Shown here: one piece after another, positions 1 to 10,351 of the stretch
Position numbering within the stretch: the first letter of the stretch is position 1
Layout: the number at the start of each line of letters is the position of its first letter
Source: Plantago major
Taxonomy: Eukaryota; Streptophyta; Magnoliopsida; Lamiales; Plantaginaceae
Reading direction: 5' to 3'
Length of the DNA stretch: 64,000 nt
NCBI GenBank assembly: GCA_026545765.1
Contig: CM048839.1
Span: 87,806,414 to 87,870,413, forward strand
Made by a program: the position numbers and the translations under genes
Notes under the pieces: generated by a model
Seen by the model: only the letters and a program-made list of their open reading frames with translations
Told to the model about the DNA's origin: nothing
Databases searched by the model: none

Positions 1-408
1 TTTACCTTGTGTTGTGCATGATAGAATTTTTCTAGGTCGAAAGTATCAAACTATCCACACTTATTGTTTACAACTTACACAAGCGAGTATATTCTATAGA
101 ACTAGCTTATTCAATTCCCTTGAGATCGACCCTATGGTTTGAGCCTTGTCTGTCTATAAAAATCGCTTTACTACTTATGTTTTATAAGTATTAATTTTGA
201 GTGCATCAATAAGCTAGCTGATTTTAATGTATGTGTTTACCAAATTAGCTGATAAGCTAGCTGATATTTTGTAAAATCACATATAAGGACGTTGCTCTTA
301 TTTTTATTTTATTTTAAATTTTCTCATCGTATAATTAGTCTATATTTTATAAATATTAGTACATCACATTTTATTTAGATATATACTCATTGTACTTTTA
401 ACCGCCAC
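1..408. other. AT-rich left flank with MITE-like sequence
   Basis: No coding potential is visible. The segment has repeated AGCTGATAAGCTAGCTGA-like words at about 210-265 and an AT-rich stretch after it. The last five bases, GCCAC at 404-408, are the left target-site duplication of the neighbouring retrotransposon. The DNA right of that element (5857-6140) has related inverted words (CTAATTTGGTTAGC), so the two flanks may be halves of one older miniature element split by the insertion. Confidence 0.4.
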
Positions 409-865
409 TGTAGTGATCGTCCTAATCCGCATGACGACTTATCCGTTCTAGTCTGTTTTATTGTTCACGAATTACTGTTTCGGTAATTCGCCTCTTGTAC
501 TTTTTATCCGTTGAGTAAGAAAGACGTTAGGCAAGCTGGCCCAAAAAAGGAATCTGCAACTGCCTGCTCACTCATTCACGCATCTCGTCATTTTGAGTAT
601 ATACAGCAAAGGCGACGAGAGAGAGTATCAGGTTGATGTGTAGTGAAGTAATTCCTCTTACTCATCAATAAGTTTTTCCATCCTTCTCCATTTTATATAT
701 TGATTCGATTGTTTTTTCTTAGTCGATTCCGGCCAGTTGATCGACGGTGATTAATCGGTTCATCATCGATTTGTCTCTTTTAATCGATTGGTGAAACTGT
801 GTTGCTTTTGTTATTGACTGTTATTTATCCGATTGATTCAATATATTGTTACTTGGGTCACAACA
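409..865 (+). repeat. 5' LTR of chromovirus
   Basis: A 457-bp direct repeat of 5393-5851 with TG/CA ends. The first unique bases after it form the primer-binding site. An AT-rich TATATATTG stretch near 694-702 could contribute to the promoter, but I cannot fix a start site. Confidence 0.95.
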
Positions 866-867
866 AG

Positions 868-881
868 TGGTAATCAGAGCC
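868..881 (+). promoter_or_regulatory. Primer-binding site, initiator-Met tRNA type
   Basis: TGGTAATCAGAGCC lies two bases after the LTR. It matches the usual plant TGGTATCAGAGC site complementary to the initiator tRNA-Met 3' end, with one inserted A. Confidence 0.85.
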
Positions 882-917
882 AGGTTTGCTTCTGACGAGT
901 AGGTGACTCAGGTGAAT

Positions 918-2237
918 ATGACGAACGAAACTCGAATGAAAGATTTGTTCGATACTCAGAGGAAACACGATGAGGAGATTCAGGAGATCCGTCGAGAAAT
1001 GGATGAAGTATTTTCAACGATTAAACAACAGTTGGAGGCACTGATGGTTATGCAACAAGCTCAGCTAACCAAGTATAAGGAGAAGGCATCCATGGAGGAA
1101 TCGTCCGTCAGACAGGTGTATACACCGCCTCACAATCGTACAGCTCAGCAAATCCAGGCCCATCAAACTCAGACTCATCAAAACCATGGGCATAATCCGG
1201 TGCTGCGATTGGAGTTCCCAGAATTTAATGGAGATGATCCGCGATCATGGTTGCACAGAGCTAACAAGTATTTCCAAAATTATTCCATGGATGAATTAGC
1301 TAAAGTTCATCTTGCTGCATACTATATGGTAGGACCTGCAGATCTGTGGTTTTATGAGTATATAGAGGGGAGGCAGCATGTGAATTGGGAATTCTTTAGC
1401 AACTTGTTGTTAGAGAGATTTTTAATGCCTGGTCATGACGATGTGGTAGTAGATTTCACTCAGCATGTGCAGCGGTCTGATGTTCACAGTTATGTTGAGA
1501 GTTTTGAAGATATGAATTCTTTAGTCAGAGTTAAACACCCTGCCCTCCCTGAGGATTTCTTTATATCATGTTTTATGAAAGGCCTCAAAGAAGAATTGAG
1601 AGCACATGTGCAGTTGTTTAGTCCCAGGACTTTAACTCAGGCTATAAATCAAGCTAAGTTGTTGGAAAATACATTGGATATTTGGAGTAAGAAGGGAAGG
1701 ATGGGGTCAAAACCATCAACAACATCAACTGTGAGTATGAAGGGAGGTACTAGTAATAGTTGGAAGAGTAATACAAGTGCAGAGAAGGATATTATTGCTA
1801 CACCAATCAGAAAACTGAGCAGAGAAGAATATAATGCTAGAAAAGAAAAAGGATTATGTTTCACTTGCAATGAGAAATATAATCCAGGGCACAAGTGTTC
1901 AAACTTGTTTCATATAGTGATGTGTGAGCAATCATGTGATATATTTCAAGAGGTGATTACTGAGGAGTCTAAGGAGTTGGAAGAATCTCCTCCTGATAGT
2001 GAGGTGAGTCTACATGCTTTGCAAGGCTGTAGGACAAGAAGGTCTATGAGGATTCCAAGCATGGTTAACAAGAGAAAGATCATTATACTAATTGACAGTG
2101 GCAGTACACATAACTATTTGGACAGTACTACAGCTCAGGAATTACAGGTTGTTGCTGATGCCACTCATCCTTGGATAATCAATGTGGCTGGATGTTATAG
2201 GATGATAAGTAGAGAAAGGTGTGCAAAGTTTTTGTAG
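918..2237 (+). pseudogene. Gag plus start of protease (chromovirus)
   Basis: The reading frame is open from 903, but the first ATG is at 918, which I take as the start. The product is the capsid/nucleocapsid polyprotein of the element. An N-terminal helical segment is followed by a retrotransposon gag core (about residues 100-260, with LEFPEFNGDDPRSWL). A CCHC zinc knuckle CFTCNEKYNPGHKC sits at residues 319-332 and an aspartic protease active site LIDSGSTHNY around residue 398, counted from 903. Gag should coat genomic RNA in the cytoplasmic particle. The frame ends at a TAG (2235-2237) inside the protease; pol continues downstream in other frames. In plant chromoviruses gag and pol normally form one ORF, so this stop is a lesion. 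Confidence 0.9.
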
Positions 2238-2947
2238 CAGTCTGAGGGTCACAAATTTGCTGCAGATTTGAGGATTATACCTATTGGGGGATGTGATGTG
2301 ATACTTGGACATGATTGGATGTGGGATTATGATCCAGTCTCATTTCACCTCAAGAAGAATTGTTTGGGATTGATCAAGGATGGTAAGAAATTGATGATTG
2401 CGGTAGAGAAAGAAGAGAATGATCTCGGATTTATGAGTGGGAAAGGTTTTAAGAAGATGTTACAGAAGACTACTAATGGCATCATTACTCAATTATTCCA
2501 TATTGAGGCTCAACAGGTTAAACTAGAGATACCTGAGCATCTGCAAGCAATATTGAGGGATTTTGATGATGTATTCCAGGAACCACAGGGGTTACCACCG
2601 TCAGAAACTTGGAGCACAAGATTCATCTCAAGGAAGGAGCTAAACCTGTGTTTATGAAGCCATATAGATATTCACAATTTCTCAAAAATGAGGTTGAGAA
2701 GTTAGTGAAAGACATGTTGGATCAAGGGTTGGTGTCCCCCAGTTCTAGTCCATTTGCAGCTCCAGTATTACTAGTAAAGAAGAAAGATCATACTTGGAGA
2801 ATGTGTGTTGATTACAGGAAACTAAATGACATTACAGTAAAGGATAAGTTTCCCATGCCTATCATTGAGAATCTATTGACAGAACTGTATGGAGCTACTA
2901 TCTTTTCAAAACTTAATCTGAGACAGGTTATTTTCAGATCAGACTGA
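2238..2947 (+). pseudogene. Protease C-terminus and RT N-terminus (chromovirus), frameshifted
   Basis: Two overlapping open segments (2268-2657 and 2609-2947) lie in different frames and together cover the end of protease and the fingers/palm start of reverse transcriptase. The first has the protease tail GGCDVILGHDWM. The second has VLLVKKKDHTWRMCVDYRKL, the conserved RT block containing the template-contacting residues. The frame change falls near 2610-2655. A further shift occurs near 2930, where the conserved SKLNLRQ block is interrupted. RT copies the element RNA to cDNA in the virus-like particle. This copy cannot make a continuous enzyme. Confidence 0.85.
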
Positions 2948-3389
2948 AGGAGGAGGATAAGTATAAATCTGCATTTGTCACTCATAATGGTCAATATGAG
3001 TTTAGGGTGATGCCATTTGGGCTTACAAATGCACCTGCCACCTTTCAGAAAATGATGAATGAAGTGTTTGCTGCATACATAAGGAAATATGTATTAGTGT
3101 TCTTTGATGACATCCTAATATATAGCAAATCTATGGAGAACATCTGAGGTCAGTGTTGCAGATACTGAGGCAACACAGAATTTTTGCTAAAAAATCCAAG
3201 TGTCTATTTGGTTTGGATCACATTGATTACTTGGGATACATTATTAGTCAGGAAGGAGGTTCAACTAACCCAGAAAAGGTCAAAGCTATGGTGGAATGGC
3301 CCATTTCTAAGAATCTTAAAGCTCTGAGCTTTCTTGGGGTTGACTGGGTATTACAGGAGGTTCATAAAAGGGTATGGCACTATAGCTAA
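2948..3389 (+). pseudogene. RT palm and thumb (chromovirus), stop and frameshift
   Basis: Translation across 2948-3152 gives the RT palm core, including the motif [10 protein letters not shown] near 3096-3125; its two aspartates are the metal-binding catalytic residues. FFDD instead of YVDD is usual for chromoviruses. An in-frame TGA occurs just after it (about 3145). The segment 3153-3389 continues with the thumb and the usual IDYLGYIISQEG and NPEKVKAM motifs. Another frameshift lies around 3334-3389, where the following RNase H frame begins. Confidence 0.85.
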
Positions 3390-4191
3390 ACCATTGACAG
3401 AACTGACCAAGAAGGGCAACTTCCAATGGAACAGTGCAGCACATGAAGCCTTTGATGTTCTTAAATGGAAAATGGTAGCAGCTCCTATTTTGGCTCTACC
3501 TAACTTCCAGGAGCCCTTCATCATTGAAACTGATGCTTGTTTGACAGGTATTGGTGAAGTTTTACTTCAGGGTAAGAGACCAATTGCTTTCTTAAGTCAA
3601 GCATTATGCCCCAGGAGTCAAGCATTGTCAACTTATGAGAAGGAACTGCTTGCTATAATGACTGCAGTTGGGAAGTGGTTTGGTTACTTAGTAGGCGCAC
3701 CTTTTGTCCTAAGAACTGACCATCTCAGTTTGAAGTATTTACGGGAGCAGAAAATTGTGAATTCCCTGCAACAAAAATGGTTGTATAAACTGTTAGGATA
3801 CAGTTTTACCATTGAATATAAACCAGGCAAAGCAAATGTTATTGCAGATTCTTTGTCAAGGCAGTTTGAGACAGATACAGTCACAACTGCACCTAGTTCT
3901 GAGAAAATATGTGCCTTGATTACTCATGTACAACCAGTATGGGTTGATGAGATTATTTCTAGCTATGATCAGGATAAGGAAGTGAAAGATTTCATAGATC
4001 AGGCCTTGTTGGACACCTCTGGAGAGATATACACTTATATGGGAGGTATATTGAGGTATAAAGGAAGAATAGTGGTTGGTAAGGCACATGAGATCAGAAC
4101 TAAAATCATGGATACTATTCATTCTTCAGTTATGGGAGGCCACTCTGGCATACATACAAGCTACCTTAGGGGAAAAGCTATCTTCTATTAG
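3334..4191 (+). pseudogene. RT connection, RNase H and integrase zinc-finger start (chromovirus)
   Basis: This 285-residue open segment begins in the RT thumb/connection (TGYYRRFIKGY). It then carries the element's RNase H: acidic catalytic positions are seen in IETDAC, TYEKELLA, LRTDHLS and ADSLSR. RNase H removes RNA from the RNA:DNA hybrid. Near the end, HEIRTKIMD and GGHSGIHTSYL look like the two histidines of the HHCC zinc-binding domain of integrase. The frame stops at a TAG (4189-4191). The CDVCK cysteines follow after this stop, with another TAG at about 4246. Confidence 0.88.
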
Positions 4192-4863
4192 TCTGGTATG
4201 AAGAAAGATTTCACCCAATTCATATCTGCTTGTGATGTTTGTAAGTAGTGTAAGGATGAAGCTGTAGCTTATCCTGGATTACTGCAATCACTTGGGGTTC
4301 CTACTGCTCTTTGGTCTCAGATTTCCATGGATTCTATTACAGGTTTACCCAAGTCTGAAGGGAAGACTGTAATCTGGGTAATAGTGGATAGACTGACAAA
4401 ATATGTACACTTTATATCTCTTGCTCACCCTTATAATGCAGAGATGTTGGCTGATATTTACCTGAAACAGATTCATAAGTTACATGGTACTCCTGAGTCT
4501 ATTGTGAGTGACAGAGATGTGGCTTTGCAAAGTGAATTTTGGAAGGAATTTTTCAAACTACAGGGAACCAAGCTATGTATGAGTACAGCTCATCATCCCC
4601 AAAGTGATGGCCAAATTGAGAGGCTCAATAGGTGTCTTGAGACTTATCTCAGATGTATGATCCATAATCAACCCAGGAAGTGGAATCAATGGCCGTCTCT
4701 TGCAGAATGGTGGTACAATACATGCTACCACCATACTACTAAGTTCTCTCCTTTTAGGGCTCTATATGGATATGAGGCTCCACAATTGTCCATCAGTTCC
4801 TACTTGCAAACTTCTACATCTGATGCACAGTCACTCATTCAAGAGAGAACTCACATGTTGTAG
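4192..4863 (+). pseudogene. Integrase catalytic core (chromovirus)
   Basis: The open part from 4327 encodes the DDE integrase core that joins cDNA to the chromosome. The three acidic positions are seen in MDSITGLP, IVSDRDV and DGQIERLN, with spacing as in Ty3 integrases. The typical PFRALYGYEAP motif follows. The stretch 4192-4326 holds the two cysteines of the zinc finger but has in-frame stops. The segment ends in a TAG at 4861-4863; homology resumes in the same frame in the next segment. Confidence 0.9.
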
Positions 4864-4866
4864 ATT

Positions 4867-5364
4867 TTGAAAGAACATATGACCCAGGCTCAAGAGATAA
4901 TGAAGTTGTATGCAGATTCACACAGGACTGATAGGGAATTTCAGGTGGGAGACTGGGTGTTTTTGAAACTGCAACCATTCAAATACAATAACACCTTAAT
5001 GCTTCTACCAACCAAGTTCTCAATCAAATATTTTGGGCCTTTTAAAGTGATCAGTAGAGTTGGACCAGTGGCTTATCAATTGGAACTTCCTGAAGGGTGT
5101 AAAATGCATGATGTCTTCCATGTGTCTCTGCTCAAAGCCAAAATCAAGAACAAATACAGTCCAAATCCTAAATTACCCGAGGTTGGAGCAGATGTCCGTC
5201 CAAAAGTGTATCCAGTGGCTATAATAGACACACGCATGGTTAAGGTGCGGCAGAGGCTTGAGAAGGAAGTTCTCGTTCAATGGAGTAACCATTTTCCTAC
5301 AGATGCTACGTGGGAACGAGCCAGAACCATGGAGGTGCAGTTTCCCGATTTTGCATTAGCTTGA
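4867..5364 (+). pseudogene. Integrase C-terminus with GPY/F motif and chromodomain-like tail
   Basis: After one stop the frame continues for 165 residues. It has the integrase GPY/F region (KYFGPFKVISRVGPVAYQL) and the HDVFHVSLLKA motif. The end (VLVQWSNHFPTDATWERA, then FPDFALA) is a chromodomain-like fold of the kind that steers chromoviruses toward particular chromatin. The aromatic cage cannot be judged by eye. It is the last coding part before the purine tract. The open frame is only slightly damaged compared with the RT region. Confidence 0.85.
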
Positions 5365-5378
5365 GGACATGCTCACTG

Positions 5379-5392
5379 TCAGGGGAAGGCAA
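5379..5392 (+). promoter_or_regulatory. Polypurine tract (chromovirus)
   Basis: The purine-rich run AGGGGAAGGCAA directly precedes the 3' LTR. This is the expected position of the primer for plus-strand DNA synthesis. Confidence 0.75.
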
Positions 5393-5851
5393 TGTAGTGA
5401 TCTTCCTAATCCGCATGACGACTTATCCGTTCTAGTCTGTTTTATTGTTCACGAATTACTGTTTCGGTAATTCGCCTCTTTTACTTTTTATCCGTTGAGT
5501 AAGAAAGCCGTTAGGTGAGCTGGCCCAAAAAGGAATCTGCAACTGCCTGCTCACTCATTCACACATCTCGTCATTTTGAGTATATACAGCAAAGGCGATG
5601 AGAGAGAGGATCAGGTTGATGTGTAGTGAGGTAATTCCTCTTACTCATCAATAAGTTTTTCCATCCTTCTCCACTTTCTATATTGATTCGATTGTTTTTT
5701 TTTCTCAGGCGATTCTGGCCAGTTGATCGATGGTGATTAATCGGTTCATCATCGATTTGTCTCTTGTAATCGATTGGTGAAACTGTGTTGGTTTTGTTAT
5801 TGACTGTTATTTATCCGATTGATTCAATATATTGTTACTTGGGTCACAACA
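5393..5851 (+). repeat. 3' LTR of chromovirus
   Basis: A 459-bp direct repeat of 409-865, with TG at 5393 and CA at 5850-5851, followed by the right target duplication GCCAC (5852-5856). Confidence 0.95.
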
Positions 5852-5856
5852 GCCAC

Positions 5857-6557
5857 TTTAATAACGTCACCAAAAAATTATCAGAACTTGAAAGAAATAT
5901 TCGTGAGCATTCTAATTTCATAAGAAAAAAATCGGTAATGGATGTATAGTATACATGTGTGCATTTCTGATGAATTAAAAAGATACAAATATAATAACAA
6001 TTATTTTTTTCTATTTTATTTATTTTTAGGTTAGGGACATTTGTGAAATGAAAAGATAAGAAGTAGCTTTTCTTTTTTAAAAATCTAATTTGGTTAGCTT
6101 CTCAACCAATTAGCGGATCAACTATCTGATTTAAGAAATTGCGCGTTCACGTAACGAGGCTTTTATTAGTTCATGGAGCTGAAAAACTAGGGCTTTTTTA
6201 ATCCCCAGTACGTAATTTGGCAATTGGCTTGTAGTAGCTACTACTTGTAAATTGTCACAGATATTCCATACGAAATGGCATGTCTAACATACGAATATCT
6301 ACACAACTTGCAAATCATATTTTCATATAGGTCCCTGCACCTAATCCTGTGTGAAGTACATGCTAATAACTGCTTTTTACTGTTTGGGAGAAACAATAAC
6401 ATTCTGATCTTCTCCTCCTGTGTAGAAGACTTTCCTTTGTCGCCATATCCGTTTTGAAATCTCTTAACTTTCGCATAATGCATCGGAATTCTTCTTCTTC
6501 AAAACAAAACATGGCGGAATTAATTATTATCGTGAAATCCGTCGGGAAGGCGTCTGC
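5857..6557. other. AT-rich intergenic stretch
   Basis: No open frame resembles a known protein. There are poly-T and poly-A runs, and a CTAATTTGGTTAGC segment near 6088 that may pair with words left of the chromovirus. Nothing else is supportable. Confidence 0.4.
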
Positions 6558-6633
6558 CCGGAGAATTAATGGACCAAGATTAGCCCACCTAGAGAATTAA
6601 TGGACCAAAAATAGCCCACCCGGAGAATCAATG
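6558..6633. repeat. 31-bp minisatellite, left part
   Basis: About two and a half units of a roughly 31-bp repeat, each with the core TTAATGGACCAAAAATAGCC. The array is cut at CAATG (6629-6633), the left target duplication of the Tat element, and continues at 20888. Confidence 0.85.
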
Positions 6634-7550
6634 TGTTGAGGGGTGAAACCTCGAACACTAACTAACTAAACTATTACAAGCAACCTAGTCTAAGATCCGC
6701 CTCCCTCTTGAAGTCCGGAGCGATACTGGTCCGAGCTAGAGTACCTGAACGGACTAAGTGTGGGGGGGGGGGGGGGGGTTAGAAAGGGTACCCGGATTGC
6801 CTATGTCAATCCGGTAAGAGACTTTACTCAAGAGAGAGTTGGTAGCTCTCAATATAATAGTTATGAGGAAGGTTATAATTACTTGGGAAATCTTACTTTA
6901 ATCTCACTTACCACTTACCTCAAGGTCTTGGATCTTGGGCTATATTTATAGTTATCATATCTTATGAGGTGGCTCACAAGATGATGCCAAGTGTATGCTT
7001 CAGATTTGGACACCAATGCTACCTTTGGCCCATGGCCCATTAGTGAATAGCAATCCAATACTAATCAATGGGCCTGAAAGGGTAGTTTGGACCTTTCCCT
7101 CTGAGAGTATTGTTCTGCATGTTGGGTCCGTGTAAGTCCGTCGGACAGATCTGTATGCTTGGTTGATCTGGCCTTGGGCAACTCAAGGTGTCCGGACCTA
7201 GAGTTCCACGGAAGTATCTCAGTGGTTCCGTTATATACGTTTGGTCTTACTGTGATGGTGGCTTCCGAGATTCTCTCGTCCGGTCCGTTTAGCATCTTAG
7301 GACTGACAGTTTGTGGTACTTGGAAGGACCATGTGACCTTTTGTCAGGTTCGAAAGTCAACCATCTAGCTTGGTCGGACCTAGCTGAAATGACGTGCTGA
7401 CTTGTAAATACTAGTTGACCTGAGATGGTTTCCTTTATGTCGGACCATTCGAAGGTCGGACTAGCAATGAATAGGCTATCTCAGCCTTGATGCGCTTTAG
7501 GACACGCTCTATGGCGCCCTTATCGGATTGGACACATGTCCGTATCAACA
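6634..7550 (-). repeat. 3' LTR of Tat element 1
   Basis: A 917-bp copy, TGTTGAGGGG to CGTATCAACA on the + strand. It contains 17 consecutive G at 6762-6778 (poly-C in sense). It is 68 bp longer than its partner at 20039-20887, mostly because the partner lacks single bases in G/C runs. Confidence 0.93.
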
Positions 7551-7592
7551 TATGTCCCCCTAGTTTCCAAGTATCTTAGTAGAAGATAGTTG
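7551..7592 (-). promoter_or_regulatory. Polypurine tract plus conserved 42-bp block
   Basis: In sense this reads as an A/G-rich block ending CTAGGGGGACATA next to the 3' LTR, fitting the plus-strand primer. The whole 42 bp recurs at 33704-33745 in the second Tat element with only two differences, although the adjoining LTRs of the two elements are far less alike. Confidence 0.8.
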
Positions 7593-7962
7593 GTAACTAT
7601 GAAGAGAACAAGTGTGTTGTGGAGCGTGTCCGAATCGTTAACTGAAAAAGAAAAAAATCCTTTTTGTTGGGATCCGTCGTCCGTGTTCTTAGGAATTCAA
7701 TATATCTCTCTCCCCCCTTTCTTTTCTACAGTCCGAGTTATGTAATAGCTCGGACTGTAGATGGAAAAGGTATTTGTATCCGAGATATATAGATCCGAGT
7801 ACGGTTAGGATCTGAAGAAGCCCTCTGTGGAAGAGTGTATAGGAAGTTATCCGTTGGACCGAATATGTGAAATGGTCCTCCTGGGCCGCTGATCCGTAAA
7901 TCAAAGAGGCCCAGTGAGTTTCCTGTCCGGCCCATGGGGAAAGATCCCGGGTAAAGCGATGC

Positions 7963-8160
7963 GACCGTTGGATTGGAAAGATATCAACGGTTGGGATTTT
8001 AAACCCCATTGATGTGACTCTTCTGATGAGCATTAAATGCGATGCACTGATAGCTATCCACTTGTGAACCGGCACAACCGTTGGATTGAAAAGATCAACG
8101 GCTGGGGATCGAATCTAGGTGATGTGACTCTCGGCTTTCCCCAAATTGCCCCTATAAATA
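7963..8160 (+). promoter_or_regulatory. Promoter region of Tat antisense gene
   Basis: A TATA box TATAAATA is at 8153-8160. Upstream, an imperfect duplication of about 112 bp contains ACCGTTGGA twice (7964-7972 and 8077-8085). The reverse complement TCCAACGGT fits the core of plant MSA elements bound by three-repeat MYB factors. The second Tat element has the same order of CCGTTGGA and TATAAATAG (34628-34714). Function is inferred from position and conservation. Confidence 0.6.
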
Positions 8161-8184
8161 GTCAGCCCATCAGTCACTTTCAAA

Positions 8185-8866
8185 CTTTAGCCACATCGAA
8201 ACTCAGAGCGATTATCAAGCAATCCGAGAAATCAAAGACCAATTCGAGCAACTGAAACTCGCAAAATCTTGGAATTTCCGCCTCAGATTCGTACCCTCGG
8301 AGAGCTAGCAAGGCTTCGTCGTCCGTTCAAGCTTATCAAGTCAACTTTGTCAAGTAAGTACGCCTCAATTCCTCCTGAGGTTTCTCATTTTCGCGATATG
8401 CTTGCTGCATGCTTGTATGTTTTTGCCCTGCTTGAATATCCAATTGTTGATTTTGTAGTTGCAAATGTTGCTAGTGATAGGCTTTAGCAGCGTACTTAGT
8501 TGGAATACTTCTCCTTTATGCTGTAGCATGCTAATTTCCTTTACCGACAGCCTGTTGATTTGTCTCGTATGTCATGCTCAATGTAACCAAAACTTGATTA
8601 TGCATGCTTAGTTGGTGATGTGCTGGTGTCGTTTGGCACACAGTCTATCTTAAATTGTCCCTGTTAACGTGCTGGGTAGGGTAGACAATAGTGCCGATGG
8701 CACGTCTCTATGTACCAAGGTTAGTGCCCAAAGTGTTGAGACTATACTTCATGCAGAAGATCTGGTAAAGTAGAACTTCGTCGGATCGCTTGACTTAATA
8801 AGACATCTAAATGAACTCTCGGACAATCACAACTATCGTTTTTGACCCGTTTCCTTCTGCCCTAGG
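8185..8866 (+). other. 5' UTR exon and first intron of Tat antisense gene
   Basis: About 30 bp after the TATA box begins a likely non-coding leader. It ends at a donor CAA|GTAAGTA (intron from 8354). The acceptor TTCTGCCCTAG is at 8865, so the intron is 512 bp and the ATG at 8867 lies one base after the splice junction. The second Tat element has the same design (intron 34874-35183, ATG at 35185). Confidence 0.65.
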
Positions 8867-10220
8867 ATGTCCGGGAGCGATAGTCAGAACCAACACGAGG
8901 CTCAAGGTTACAATGATGGAGTAAACTCGGTGACTGAGTCCGTGGACTTAACCGTGTCCGTAGGAGATTTTCTGGTCGTGGACCTTGTATCTTCCAGGGA
9001 CTCTGATGCTGGACAAAGAGTCTGTGGTGCTGCAGAAACTCAGCCTGACGTAGCAGTGGGCCGGGGAGTTGGTGCTAGGACTAGGTCGCTAGTCCAATCT
9101 CGGACCATAGGTGGTGTTGGAACGTCCGTTGATCCGAATGAACCTCAGATTGAGCGGGAAGGCGACAGTGGTCGGGAGGCCGATGAAGTTGAAATGTTCG
9201 AGGCTGGGGAAGAGGACCATATTGTGGTTGAAACAGGTCCGTCCAACCCGAGCACATCCGGGAGACCCGAAGGTGGCGAGGAGGAGGAGGAAGATGGTGA
9301 AGAAGAAGAGGATGAGGATGAGGAGGAAGGAGAGGAAAGATCTCCAGTCGCTCGCCCGCGGAGACGCACTGGTCGTCGAATTGTGTTACATCCTGCAGCA
9401 TCTGCTCAATCCAATCTTCCGTTAGTAGAGGGCCGTGGTGCAAAAGCCGCGAGAATCAAATTCCCTCGTCCTGCGTCCGCCGTTGTGATAGCGGATGAAT
9501 TTGGAGAGTTAAATGCGAACGGGCTTCTCCCCACTTGTCCGTCGAAGGTTAAGGCGGAGGACATTCCCGAGTGGAGGCGGAAGTGGGAGATTCCTGAGCC
9601 TGTTGAAATCATGGTTCCTGAGCCCGGACATGCATTTTACAATCCGCCCGCCGGGTACATGTGCGTGCATGAGGTAGCTTTCGCTTGTGGATGGAAGGTC
9701 CCTATTGCGCTAGAGATAAAGCATATCCTGAACCACATTGGGATCGGTCCGAGTCAGAGTATCCCCAAGTCTTTGGGTAACCTTATTTGTTTCGTCATTT
9801 TTTGTAAAAAGAAGGGGCAGCCAGTGAATTTCGAGAACTTTAGGCAGCTTTTCCATGTGACCTTTAGTCCGAGAAATCCCCCGTTTTATACTTTTATAGG
9901 TAGAAAACCCTACAACTTCATTTTTTACTCCATTTCTTCCTTGGGGTCGAAGTGGTGGGATAAGTACATTTTTGTGCGGATGGCCCTGAAACCTGGGATG
10001 TCCGAGAGGCAGCCAGAGCAATGGGGGCTGCCGACAAAGTTCTTAAGGGAAAGTATTCCGGACTGGCGCCCCCTTCCGAAGAACGTGGCTCCGTGGGTGG
10101 CGGCGATTCATAAGAAGAACGACCCACCTACATACCCGTTCCACGGATTGATCTGTCAGCCGGAGCCTTACTTGTGCGGACTGACCGACACCATGGAAGT
10201 TGGAGGGAAGACGGACTTCT
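8867..10220 (+). CDS. Tat antisense protein, main exon with gypsy-type transposon domain
   Basis: A 451-codon exon on the strand opposite to gag-pol. The N-terminus is Ser/Asp-rich. Residues 137-157 are almost purely acidic, followed by a basic RPRRRTGRR patch (163-171) that could be a nuclear signal. From about residue 220 it reads like the plant family named putative gypsy-type transposon domain (Pfam Transposase_28): YNPPAGYMCVHEV, a Cys-Gly-Trp-Lys turn, then an IGPSQSIPKSLGN-type segment. The family's function is unknown. A close relative is encoded at 35185-36673. It is open throughout. The donor CT|GTAAGG at 10221 leaves phase 1, which joins in frame with the next exon. Comparable antisense ORFs are known in Grande and Retand elements. 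Confidence 0.75.
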
Positions 10221-10351
10221 GTAAGGATTTTTAGCTTTTAGGATTTGTGCTCTTCTTTCTTTGGAGTGCTCTGTCTTGATCATGCATTTTCGCAATTTTG
10301 GTAACTCTTCCTTTGTATGTCCGTATCTGACGCCTTTATTTTATTGCACAG

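Larger units (their letters stand above)
409..5851 (+). mobile_element. Complete Ty3/gypsy chromovirus retrotransposon, coding region decayed
   Basis: The element is bounded by two LTRs (409-865 and 5393-5851) that begin TG and end CA. It is flanked by a perfect 5-bp duplication GCCAC (404-408 and 5852-5856). Inside, in order, are a primer-binding site, Gag with a zinc knuckle, protease, reverse transcriptase, RNase H, integrase, a GPY/F-type C-terminus and a chromodomain-like tail, then a purine tract. Protease-RT-RH-INT order plus the chromodomain places it among plant chromoviruses; the tail ending in FPDF suggests Reina-like, which is a by-eye call. The LTRs differ by roughly 16-20 substitutions and a few indels. 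Several stops and frameshifts break the polyprotein, so this copy is not autonomous. Confidence 0.95.

Noticed and set aside
9081-9443. 120-codon open frame on the - strand opposite the antisense gene's acidic tract
   Set aside because: It mirrors the GAG/GAA-rich acidic codons of the + strand gene; low complexity and no homology by eye.
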